From assembly GCA_027559495.1 (NCBI GenBank), contig JAMXSV010000028.1, positions 682,001-746,000 on the forward strand: a stretch of DNA of 64,000 nt, given 5' to 3'. A model generated the notes under the pieces. It ran no database searches and had not been told where the DNA came from. It saw nothing but the letters and a program-made list of their open reading frames with translations. Both the position numbers and the translations under genes were made by a program. This DNA comes from Aurifilum marmelostoma. Lineage: Eukaryota > Ascomycota > Sordariomycetes > Diaporthales > Cryphonectriaceae. This document shows, one piece after another, positions 1 through 11,110 of this stretch; the stretch's first letter is position 1; each line of letters opens with the position of its first letter.

Positions 1-916
1 AGCTGACGGAATGTACCACTGCACGCGCAACAAGTACAAGAAACCGCCAAACAGCATGGCATAGCGAATAGCCTCCTTGCCGTATTCGGAGTAATTGCAC
101 TTGTACAGCCCTTGCTCTTGTATGAGCTTGTGCAGAGCGCGGTACTCTCTGCGGATGGCATCCTGGGTTTCCTGGTCCAGCGAAGGGTAGCTTCTAATAC
201 CGTCCGCGATTTCCTGTTGCTCCAAGGCTGCCGTGTATGCCTCACGAGAGAGCCTCTCGGTGGGCAGGGAGTTTCCCATTGCGGTGGGGTCCGCCACAGT
301 CTTCTCAGCCGAGGTTGGCTTGTTGTTGATCCTGAGACGACATGTCGATGATGATGGCAATCCACGGCTCTCGTCGACCTTTTCGGGCTCGTCTTCGTCG
401 GAGCTCAGCGGGTCACGCTGGACGCTGAAAAGAGACGAGACCTCGGTGCTGTCCTCCTCTGTGGTCGAACCCGCAAGAACAGGGTCGATATCCACCTTGA
501 TGTCGTCATCTTCCGCCTCATGGAGCTTGCGGTGTGCACCTCCCTGAATGGGCGGCACGAGGTTCGTCCAAGGAAGGTGCACCCGACCGACGCGGAAAGC
601 CTTCATGAGGCGCAGGGTTTTATCGGAATGGTACCTGCGGGATTGTCGACTCATCAGCGATACTGAAAGGTGGCAATAATCATGCGAGGGAGGAAGACGA
701 ATCGGGAAGCTGGCGGAGATCAAAAACTCACGCGTCTATCTCGTCTGTGGCGTCCTTGCCGACCACGTGGTGGATGGCTAGATGTCCCCCAGGGTGTTTG
801 TCGAGCCATCTGTCGAGATTGAGCGCAAGACCATCGTAAATGACGACAAGATGGCCATCTGCGATGAGGCCCTCAACCTCGCGAGGTGAGAGCAGCCGAT
901 CTCGGCCTAGAGCCAT
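1..916 (-). CDS. Sphingolipid delta-8 desaturase, 5' part (cytochrome b5-fused)
   Basis: Partial gene running off the left edge; about 272 N-terminal residues are present. Exons read as 916-732 and 634-<1, with a 97-base intron (donor GTGAGT, acceptor CCGCAG). The ATG at 916 opens a cytochrome b5 domain with the haem-binding HPGG motif at residues 41-44. A linker rich in Ser, Asp and Glu follows, then a Tyr-rich stretch and a hydrophobic segment (LLRVQWYIP) that begins the membrane desaturase part; the catalytic His boxes lie outside the window. Proteins of this architecture introduce a delta-8 double bond into the long-chain base of glucosylceramides at the ER. The b5 start, the linker length and the motif YHSDKTLRLMKAFRVGR fit the fungal sphingolipid desaturases better than acyl-CoA front-end desaturases, but without the His boxes the regiospecificity is inference. 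Confidence 0.8.
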
Positions 917-2430
917 GATTACTGGCGTGCGAGTACGACGTGAGGTCGGAAGAACGAATCCAAGCGTCGTGAGGGAAAGATTTTCATCCGGTGTCACAAG
1001 TAGGCGAACAAGAATCGAGACAGTCAAAAGCACAGAAGATGATAACCTGTCGATACAGGCTTACCGAGAGACCAGAATGTGCGAGGGAAGGAATGTTTGC
1101 TGCAATGCACACACTGGTGACGCGACGGAGGCAAGGTAGGACGTGAATGTGAAAGGCCTGAGGCCAGAATGTAAAGTTGGTTGAGGGGGGCAGACAAATA
1201 AACGAATGCGTGGGCGACTCGAGGCGAACACGGATGGAACCTGTACAGCCACGGTGAAGAAAGACCGGTGAGACACCTAGGCTGTAGTAGATACGATGGC
1301 AGTAGTGGCAAGCGACAGAGTCAATATGAATACGAATCCGGCATGTAACAGAACACGTGCTTCCAATTAGATATGCTCTGCTCCCTTCCTCGTGAATTCA
1401 AACCTAATAATAGGAAGGGGATTGGGGGGGGGGGGGGAAACCATGATGTTGGACCCTGAAAATCAAGGAGCGTGAATGTTCTGTACCTACAGGGTCAGGG
1501 GTTTCCTATTTCTTCGGCGTCCCGTTCTAATCTCAACATCCACAGCTGATCTTGGTGATCCATCGTGGCTCTTGCTGCTCCCGTCCTCGAAGCGGCCCCT
1601 GCAATAAACTTGGCGGTGGCGGTATGAGAGGACGTTCTTGCCCCTTTTCTCTCCTATTTCACTGATTTTCCTGGTTTTTTTTTCTTTCTTTTTTCTTTTT
1701 TTCCTTCTTCATGAATCAGAAATGACCTTAAGCGGAACCGAGAACGGCTAGAGGAACCCCGTATTCCAATGAAGAAAAAGATGTATCCAATATAAAGTAC
1801 CACGATTGCTCTATTCTTCTTGCTCCAAATCCTGGGCACGGCTTTTCCGGTAGGCATATCCCTTTCTTTTCCCGGCAGGATGGGCATCTTTAACGCACAC
1901 TGCAAAGTAAACCGCATTACGTGTAATTTTGTGAGCTAATAGTCACCGTGCGCCCCCGGAAGGTCCTCAGAACTCTGGGCGATAACAGGTTTCTCTTGGT
2001 TTTTCCACGCGGCTAGCGTACAGATTGCGATTCAAGATGGGACACGGTGATGAACAGAATATCAAACTAGTAAGTCATAAGGATCAGGTATAAGACGCCC
2101 CTGGGGTCTAGACTTGAAATGTGGCTGAGAGGGTACGTACTGCGGCGGCTAAATCCGCGTGGGGTTAGACCCCGGCAGGGGTTGGACCCTGAACCCCACG
2201 TGGACCTGCCCATCATGGACGAGCTAAGTAAGCAAAAGCCGCCAACCCTAAGCTACATAACACATAGTATATTGCAGGCGCGGGGGGGGGGGTAAAAATA
2301 AAAGGACTGGCTGAAGAAATAGCCTTCAGAGTGGACAGCGCATGTTAGTACACGATGCAAAGGAGCCTTTCAAACACGGCTTGAGAGCAACCGAGGCTTA
2401 GAGAGATGGCGAGCTTCACAAGCAAGACAA
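917..2430. other. Intergenic, upstream of the desaturase
   Basis: I see no supportable gene. The stretch holds a run of 14 G at 1424-1437, a run of 11 G at 2282-2292 and a pyrimidine tract at about 1669-1709. The part next to 916 presumably contains the desaturase promoter, since that gene is transcribed leftwards. Confidence 0.6.
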
Positions 2431-4290
2431 GCCGTGTGCTCCAGGGCGGGGCAGGTGGGGCTTTCATCCCGCCCCTTTCAACGTGAATCTCCTTTCCCGT
2501 CAGAGCAGAAAGACGGGTCTCCTCCCTGTTTCTATATCAGCCGTGTCGAGGGGGCCAAGCACCTTGATGTCGCTAGGCTCCTCCGTGATGTCGTCAAGGA
2601 GATTTATCTCCTGGATAGGTGGGGTTTCTTGAAAAGTTGCCGTGCCGATCTCCCTGGGCGTCTCAGACGAACAAGATCTCCACAGCACATCTGAACCGGC
2701 AATCTGAATCAGTGAATCTACTCGAGATCTGACTCAGCCACATAGCGCGGCAAAACTGTCGTAAAGCATAGGAAGAGGTGGCAAGACATCCGTGTCAGGT
2801 TTCAGTGTATACTTGCATACTGCATACTTGATCTGGACGACACGACCCACTCTGGACGTTGAAGCCAATGTGTCCTCGAGTGATTTCTTTTCAACGGTAC
2901 CTCGGCCAATCCTCAACTTGCTTCCAACCAGCTGCCATCTATGAGCATATGCCTCACAGTTTGATTCGTCAGTTCTTTCTCCGCGGTGCCCTTCGCATAA
3001 AACTCGTGCACATCCATCGATAAATTTCCACAGCTCTCTTCAGGTCATGATGGCCAGACCGCAAGACCAATTGAGTTGCCCAATTTAGGAAACCAAATCT
3101 TGAGCCCAATTTGACATTGTGGTCTTCGATGAATCGTCCCCGGTGTGCTCATCCTGGCGCCCTTTCGTCAGATCGATTGCCACTCCTGGAATGCCGCAGA
3201 AAGGCAATGCCCCAAAAGATAGATCGGTAGCTCGGTATCCTGTCCTTGGAGTGGTTTCAGGCCCTAAAACCTCGGGAATATCGTCTGATGAAGACCATCA
3301 CCAAGGGCCATGCTCGGATGGCCTGTTATGTTGACCTTGACCACAGCTAATACTTCAGCAAGCGCAGACAAACGACGGAGGAGGCCCATGATTAGCCGCC
3401 TAAGGCATCAACGACGACACGCAATTCCAGAGATGTTGCGATCACATGCACACCCTGTGATTGAATAACCTCTGCTCGTGAGAGCATGTCTCGCCTGCGT
3501 ACAGTACATCATACCAGGTCACAACCATGCCTGTTTTTCTTGAAACGGAGGCGCCGTCGGTTCGAATAGCATTGACCAACAGACTTTCGTTCAAGCCAAG
3601 GGCAGCGAGGATAACCGAAAAGTCTCTGGTGTGATGGGCTTTTGGCCATGCTGCGTGCCGTCTGGCATGCTAGTAGGCGACCATGAGGACAAGCAGTGTG
3701 TATAGCCACTGTCTCGTGAACGTCACCCTTGAAGGAACCGACTGTTCGCCAGCTTGCGATCTCGGTCGACAATCTCCATGTGCATCGGACCTGGATCGCA
3801 ACGTGCGTCCTGGACAGGAGCTCGATTGATGAAGATCATCTGTGTCTGCGCCACGGTCGCTGCTGACGTTACTCCGTCCCTGTTCAAGCCCTGGGTCGGC
3901 TCGAGCTCGACATGGCGAATCTCGAAGAACTGCTCGACTGTCGGTAAACACGGAGGAGGAATACAACCTCACATTGGCGACTATCCAAGAAGCTTTCTTA
4001 CGCCAATTGCAGTGCCAGGGTGGCCCGACAGACCGACCGAGATGATTTTCGCACAGGGATTGGGTCATCACACTGTTTCTCGTCACATCGCATGAACCCA
4101 ATGCTTTTCAGGATACCTACAGTCTTGAGGCGAGCAGACGGCCAAATCAGTATGGGATACACGACGCCATCTGGTAATAAATAGGCGTGCTGCCGGGCTG
4201 AATCCAACTCGACAGGTTCGATGGGGTCGGCTATCGAGAGTCTGTGTCCGGGGGTGACGATGCAATTTGCCATGGCGGTCGAGGTTGGTG
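2430..4290 (-). pseudogene. Decayed coding stretch, family not recognised
   Basis: On the minus strand several separate frames look like protein, each short and each cut by stops or shifted against the next. Examples are the frames ending at 2500 and 2734, a frame over about 3300-3110 and frames over 4273-3500. Phrases such as SLEDTLASTSRVGRVVQIKY, SVGLSGHPGTAIGV and ALGLNESLLVNAIRTDG have natural composition, yet I could not join them with GT..AG introns into one open gene. This suggests a gene that has lost function. A CPHGR string near 3685 recalls the C-terminal motif of MutL proteins but the surroundings do not support that. A real gene with many small introns cannot be fully excluded. 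Confidence 0.3.
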
Positions 4291-4875
4291 CAGGACGAGA
4301 ATGGGTGCAGACAGGGATCGGACTCGAAACGAGATGAGAGGTGATCTTATACAGCCTAAAGCAAGATTATCAGACTGTGGCTTATTGGCTCTGTCCCTTG
4401 GTACAGTATTAGTATATGTAGTCGTATGTAATTCAGGTGGTTAGCACTTGCTAATTAGTGACTGTGCCGCCTGTGCCATGATGAATTACAGGGCCAGGGT
4501 AGAGTGCTAGGGGGCTGGTGATAGGAAGGTACCTTTCCCAGCGCGGGGTATTAGGCAGCTTGTCAGGTACTAAGCTATCTATCAGGCCACCCTGGGACTT
4601 TTGCTGCCTGGACGCGGGGAAGGGGAATGGCAGCTTAAAGTTAGATCGGTGGCCGGGCTCATCATCGCCGTGTTCTGGTCGGTTTCCCTCCTCCACAAGC
4701 GCCGTCCTCCGATGCTTGACTGACCTGCGAGTTGAGCCGTAACCCTCGACTCTCTCTCGAGACCCAGCAAGCTACCATACCGGCGCGGTCAACGGGTATC
4801 CGCCCACCGCCTCCGTCGAGTATTGGATTTTCTTGATGAGCTGGTGATCCGGCGCAGAGGTCCTTGCGACCCGAG

Positions 4876-7800
4876 ATGACCTTGGCCATGGACTCATCTG
4901 CTCTGGATCCCCGCCTGCGCAGCAATCCCGCCGCCATCCATCCTCATCACCAACAACAACAACAACTCCACCACCTCGACGCCTCGTCTTCCTCTTCTTC
5001 CATATCAGTCGCTCCAGCCTCTTCGACCTCCGCCTCTAACAGGCGGCCCTCTAGCTCCACAGCACGCACAGGCGATGACAATGGAGTCGGCGCCGGGAAT
5101 GTAAACGGCGCCAGCAACGCCCTCTACGCAGCGGCCGCCGCCGCAGCAGCCGCAGCGTCATCGTCGACACCCAGCAGCGCCTCGTCTCCCGATGTCTCAC
5201 GGACTGCTCAGGGCCTGTCACAGACGACCTCCTTTCCCAACAACCCACACCACGACCTCCATACTCCGCCCTCTGCGACCATCGACCCCAACGACGATAC
5301 CCCGGGAGGTGCCGACAACGAGGCTGGTGGGGCTGATGCCAAGAAGCCCAGGGCCTGCGAGGCATGTCGCGGCTTGAAGGTCCGCTGCGAACCAGACCCA
5401 AACAACCCTGATGGCGCGTGCAAGAGATGTGCCAAGGCCGGCAGGAACTGCATCGTCACCCAGCCCACGCGCAAGCGCCAGAAGAAGACGGACAGCAGGG
5501 TTGCCGAGCTCGAGAAGAAGATTGATGCCCTGACGGCCAGCCTGACGGCCAGCAAGGCCGCCCAGGCCGGTCAACCCATTCCCGGTATGCCCGATGGTGC
5601 TGGAGGCATCATGTACGGTGGTGGCGGGGGTAGTGTCGGCGGCGCCGCCGCTGGCGGCATGAATGCCTCCAGAGGCTGGAGCACTGTGGGCACCGGCTTG
5701 TCCAGGGACGCCGCCAGCATGGCACGCTCGCAGAACCAGTCGCCGTATGCAGATGGGAGCGCCATGGCATACCCGCCGCCCATGGTCCTGGCTGGCCAGA
5801 AACGAAAGTACACAGAGCCGAGGGAGCCAGCAGAGGACGCACCGACTCCGTCTGTCGCGCACTCGAATATGGATACGAGAAGTCATGAGTACTCTGATAT
5901 TGTCGACCGCGGCATCATCACATCGGAGAGGGCAAGCCTGCTTTTCGATCGATACAATTACCAGATGGCACCACATCTTCCCGGCGTGGTCTTCCCCAAG
6001 GAGATGACCGTAGGCGAGTGCCGGAAGACGAAGCCCATCCTCTTCCTGGCCGTCATGTCCGCGGCTTCTTCCGAGACCCCGAATGTCCAGCGGGTCATCG
6101 TCAAGGAGCTCATGCAGGTCTTTGCGGAGAAGATCATGCTCATTGGCGAGAAGAGCGTTGAGCTCGTGCAGGCCCTGAACATATCTGTCATCTGGTACTG
6201 GCCCCCCGAGCACTTTGAGGAGCTCAAATTTTACGAGCTCGTGCACATGGCCGCCGTCATGGCCATCGACCTCGGTCTGGGCAAGCGGAGATCTCGGCGG
6301 GCCAAGCAAGGCGCCCCGAACTGGCGAGACCACCCTTTCAGGAAACAACCTCCTCCTGACCCAACCACCATCGAGGCCAGAAGGACATGGCTCATGTGTT
6401 ACTTTTTGACGACCAATACCGCCATGGCCCTGCATCGGCCCTTTCTCATCCGATGGACCTCGTTCATGGCGGAGTGTCTGGATGTGCTCGAGTCTTCCCC
6501 TGATGCTGCACCAACAGACAAATACCTCTGCCATCTCGTGCGCACGCACCAGCTGGCCGAGGAGATCGGTTTCCAGTTTTGCATGGACGACGCCGCCGTC
6601 GCCGTGAATCTTTCTGACTACATGACACAGCACAAAGTCAGGGGATTTGAGCGAGAGCTGGAGAAGCACAGGCAGGAGGTCGCTCGAGAGCTCATGCAAC
6701 GTAAGCCTGATACCTACCACCAACCCACCCGCCCTCCTGGACACATCAAGCGCGCATGTTACTGACTAGTCTTGTCCTGTCACAACACAGCATCGTTGAA
6801 GTTCAGTTTCCACACCATCAATCTCTACATGCACGAGCTAGCACTGCAGAACGAGCCTGCCGACGCTTTCAAGGCCCCTTTTGCCGCCGAGACACTCCGC
6901 GACAGCCTCATCAGCACTGCAGCACTGACACCAGCCTACACCAACGCATTGGCTTCCTGTCTCACTGCGATCGACGGTATCTTCGAAACCTTCTTCTCCA
7001 TGGATCCCAGCAGTATTCGTTGTCTCCCAGTCTTTAATTTCGTCAGGGTAGCCTACGCGACTGTTGTACTCATCAGGATCTACTTTGCCGCCTGTGCCCC
7101 AAACTCGGAGCTGGGTAAGGTCATCGACAAGGACAGCATGAAGGTGGATCAGCACCTCGACAGCCTCCTAGAGAAGTTCCGCGAGGTCGGTGCTGATGAC
7201 AAGTCGCGACCGGCTGCCAAGTTCCTTGTGGTGCTGGTGATGATCCGGTCCTGGTTTCATAAGATCAGCAAAGGCGAGCTCAACCAGTCGGCGCGGATTG
7301 CCGACGCTGCGAATGCAGCCGAGGGCACCTCGCCGTTCGCGACGCCAGACGCGGCTCGCGCTGCTGCTGACAAGCGCACGCCCACCAGCGCAACAACTCC
7401 CAACTACTCGACCCAGGCGAGCAGCAATCCGCTCCAGCTCCTCTCGGAGGCGGCCACGACCAACCAAGCTGGCGCCGCCGCCGCCGCAGCAGCAGCAGCA
7501 GCGGCAGCAAATAACGTCCAGACATCCCGCGGCCGTGCTGGAAACGGGAACATGGCCGCTTGGTACGGGCAGATGGGCTCCTTCGCGCCGGATGCTGGGA
7601 GTAGCAGTACCGCACAGAATAAGCCAAATGGTGATGGCAATATGCCACCGCCGCCCAATCCCTACCAGCACGGCCAGATTGCGAGCAATCCCGCGCCATG
7701 GCTCACGTTTGGCCAGGACCTGGATTACAGCAACCTAGGCGACGGGTTCGCGCAAGCGTGGGACACCACGCTGCAAGGACTCGGTGACGGCGGGGGCGGG

Positions 7801-7905
7801 GGCGGTGGGCTGCAAGACCTCAGCGGCCTTTCGATTATGACCAATGATCCGCTGTTCAGCCAGATGATGGGCGACTTCCCTGGCCCAGATATTTTTCAAT
7901 TTTAG
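4876..7905 (+). CDS. WAR1-like Zn2Cys6 transcription factor
   Basis: Two exons, 4876-6700 and 6791-7905 (90-base intron, GTAAGC..CACAG), giving 979 residues. A binuclear zinc cluster lies at about residues 161-192 with spacing C-x2-C-x6-C-x10-C-x2-C-x6-C, followed by a basic linker (TRKRQKKTDSR) and a short coiled coil (VAELEKKIDALTASL). The middle, with WYWPPEHFEELKFYELVHMA, belongs to the fungal-specific regulatory domain. The N-terminus is rich in His, Gln, Ser and Ala, and the C-terminal third has a run of 12 or more Ala and Gly/Pro-rich activation-type sequence. The cluster RACEACRGLKVRC matches the WAR1 (weak-acid resistance) group as I know it; in yeast War1 activates an acid-anion efflux pump. 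The first in-frame ATG is 4876; a second at 4888 has the better Kozak context (GCCATGG). Function in this fungus is inferred from the family. Confidence 0.85.
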
Positions 7906-8632
7906 GTGCCAGAGATGTTGAATGACGACCGATATATTCATGACTTGATGGAACATATTAAGTGGTTGATGCTACTTTCTCAAAACGTTCAGACATCAAT
8001 CATGCTTGGTTACTTTGCGGAATCGATCTCGACAGGATTCCAAACCTCCTATATACAATTCCTCTTCACTACCAGGATTAGACGGAGAAAGGGGGGGGGA
8101 GGCGGGAGGTTGGTTTTGTACAAATGGATTTCACTCTGTCAGCTCTGGGTATTTATATATGAACGCCGGTGTGATGCACGCACAACATGAAGCGATACGG
8201 ATATCACTCAAGAACGGGGCTGGGCGTTGTTGGAGTTGTTATTGTCATCATCTCGTTCAGTCTTTGCGTATGTATGTATACCTCTTGCTGCCAATACATA
8301 GACGACGCTCCTACATGTGCCACGCCTAGCATTCACACCCCCCCCCCCCTTTTCTTGAACAGTTCAATCTGAAGGACATTGGTAATGACCTTTGTAAACC
8401 CTAAAAGACTTGTCCAAGCCCAGCTACGTCCCTCGAGTTGACGCTCGCCATCGATTTGTAAGCCGATATCCAATTGATAATAATGACTAAACGCCCTGCG
8501 GTCTACAACCCATGCTTATTGTTCCTTTGACTAAGTGCCCATCGCCAAGTTCTATATGAACACCACCAACACCGCAAATTCCTACTTACCACACGCACCA
8601 GACCATTTGAGCGAATTGAATTGCCATTAATT
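7906..8632. other. Spacer between the WAR1-like gene and the reductase
   Basis: 3' flank of the transcription factor and promoter of the downstream reductase. It holds a G run near 8092-8099 and a C run of about 12 at 8338-8349. I see no gene. Confidence 0.6.
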
Positions 8633-8777
8633 ATGGAATACGTGAACCACGCCTCCTATCTGCCGACGCCCCAAACGGCTCGGGAAGTCGCCACGGCTCC
8701 CTTCCCAGCTGTAGATAATCTGGGCAACGATGAGATTATCATCAAGAACAAGGCGGTTGCAATCAAGTAAGAGTTTT

Positions 8778-8820
<43 letters not shown>

Positions 8821-9895
8821 CCCCCCCATCCCCTCCACCTCTTTCCTTTGCAAGAGAGATAAGAGGGAGATAAAAAAAGAGAATCAAGGACAAGAAAAGA
8901 AGAGAAAATGAAACTCGGACATATAAAACCAAAACTAAATCTGCTATAGCCCTTACGACTGGAAAGTTCAGGCTGCTCCGGCCGGCAGCCCACCCTTCGA
9001 TATCAAATACCCAGCAATCCTCGGCGAGGATGTCGCAGGAGAGGTTCTCCACGTCGGCTCCGGCGTCACCCAGTTCAAGCAGGGCGACAGGGTGCTCGGC
9101 TTCGCGACAGGCTTTGCCACCAAGGACGCGGAACAGTGCGGCTTTCAGCTGTACGTCAAGCTCAACGCCCTCACAGCCTGCAAGATACCGGACAGCATAG
9201 AATACGAGAACGCGGCAGTCGTGCCGGTCAGTATCTGCACCGCCGTAGCAGGAATGTACCTCAAGGGTTCGTCGCTGGGCCTCAGGGTGCCAGACGGGGT
9301 CCCGGGATCCGGTGGGGCTGCAGATGCCGCCAGCAAAAAGGAGGCGCTGCTGGTTTGGGGCGGCTCCTCGTCCGTTGGGGCCTCGGTGATCCAGCTCGCC
9401 GCTGCAGCGGGGTACACGGTGGTCGCGACTGCCAGCCCCACCAACTACAGCTATTGCAAGGACCTGGGCGCCACCTATGTGCTCGACTACCACAACCCAG
9501 ATGTCGTGGCGATCGTGACCGCCCTCCTGGCCCAGTCCGGTGCGGTGTTCGCGGGCGCGTACGATGCTGTTGGGACAGAGACGAGCGTGTGGCAGGCTGC
9601 CGCCGTGGTGGAGGCTCTGGGCGGTGGCCGAGTCGCGACCGTGGGTCTATTGCCAAAGGAAGGCCTGGGAAAGGGCGTGGATGGTTTGGGTGTCATGCTC
9701 ACGGACATTATCACGCTGGAGCCGGATCTGGCCCGGCGAATATGGCATGGATATCTTCCCGCTGCGCTGGAGGCCGGGACGCTGAAGCCGGCGCCGCAGA
9801 GTAAGGTCGTGGGGACGGGACTGCATCACGTTCAGGGTGCGCTGGATCTGTTAAAGAGCGGGGTTAGCGCTGCCAAGGTCGTTGTGTCCTTGTGA
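8633..9895 (+). CDS. Zinc-binding-type dehydrogenase, toxD-like enoyl reductase
   Basis: Two exons, 8633-8766 and 8950-9895, joined in frame (ATC AA|C CCT) to give 359 residues, the usual size of this medium-chain dehydrogenase group. The N-terminal GroES-like fold shows PAILGEDVAGEVLHVGSGV and the Rossmann domain shows the NADPH-binding WGGSSSVGASVIQLA. The protein lacks the structural zinc Cys cluster, as is normal for the toxD/trans-enoyl reductase subgroup. Such enzymes reduce double bonds of enoyl or enone substrates; some act with polyketide synthases. No synthase is next to it, so a stand-alone quinone or enone reductase role is as likely. The 183-base intron contains a 40-base A run followed directly by nine C. 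Confidence 0.85.
8779..8827. repeat. A40-C9 homopolymer tract in an intron
   Basis: Forty consecutive A (8779-8818) followed by nine C (8819-8827), 12 bases after the GTAAGA donor of the reductase intron. Run length may be inexact because long homopolymers are prone to sequencing error. Confidence 0.9.
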
Positions 9896-11110
9896 GGCCG
9901 GAGGAGAAAGGGACGCATGATCGCGGGTTTCCCGTGATAGGCCGACGCGTGGGCAATCTTGTCGCGAGCTTCGCGCGATAAGTGAGAACTGATTCCTACG
10001 CTAGCTAGGCCTGCTCTTCCTCTCTCCTCCTCCTTCACGCTCACGTAGATCATCCGAATTGATTGTTGTCTCAGTCGTTCCCGTTGTGGGAGCTACGGGT
10101 CTGTGTGTGCCAACCTTGTCCGCTAAGACCCCCTCCCCATTGTCTATCTCTCCTTCGCCTTCAATTCATCCAGTTAAACATATAATGCATGGACTAAATA
10201 TGTACCCTCACACTCATCTGACAGCATCTACCAACAGCTGGGTCCACACCGTGCGTGGGACCTGAAAGTACATCATGGTGACTAGTGGTATTCATGCTCC
10301 TTCCTGCAGCACTGGCAACGCGTTTGCTTAACGGCTTCTGATACAGTTGCCTTGACGAGGATGGAGCATCGCGAAAGTATTACCCTTAGTCTCCTGTTAT
10401 AGTCTAAACCAGTAAGACACGGCTTTTGAACCAGCATTTGTTTTCGTGTCCGAGGACAGTCCTGCTCCGATCTCAAACCAGCTGTGAAAGTTTAAGAGCG
10501 TAATCGTTTCGTGCTTGATGCTCCCACTCGTCGACCGGTTTCTGTATTCTCCCATTATACTCAAAGTTTGAGCAGCTTCAACACTGCCGAACCTGTAGTG
10601 TGCATCTTTCTTAGGGAAGCATCCAGTGGCTTTAAAGCTGGCCCTTTCGATGGTTCAATGCCATGTCTCCCTCCGTCAGAAGAGTGTGTGCAATTGCATC
10701 AAAGAAGAGGGTAATACGATGACTGATCGAATACAGGGCCGGGAAGAAGATCCAACCTAGAGAATAGGCGGTCCTTGCTGTTCAGGAAACAGGCACAAAG
10801 TACTTGACTGGTAGACAATATAGAAGCTGCTGCTATTGCTTCTAGATTGCAGGTGGGTAGCTTGGTCAGCATATAGATTCACAGACGGGACAGCCCAAGC
10901 TTGAATCACTTGCTGCAGCTTGGAACAACCTGGGCAACAATCTAATCTTTCGCAGATTGATATGCGCGTTGACAGTCAACATAATTGCATACCCTTGGTG
11001 TCTTGGGCTCCTTCTACAACGCCAACCACCCTCAGCTGGCTCAGCTCTATCCTTTGCTTGTGTCCATTGCAAAACTCCCTTTGCCAAAGCTGGAACCAGA
11101 AGCAAGTACC
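9896..11110. other. Intergenic spacer
   Basis: 3' flank of the reductase and upstream region of the BTB gene. Reading frames here are short and without family signal; I see no gene. Confidence 0.6.

Noticed and set aside
3670..3700. CPHGR string suggesting a MutL-type mismatch repair protein
   Set aside because: One short motif only; neighbouring frames do not match any other MutL element.
5218..6744. 508-codon frame antisense to the WAR1-like factor
   Set aside because: It is a shadow of the codon bias of the real gene on the plus strand; it has no domain and lacks support independent of that gene.
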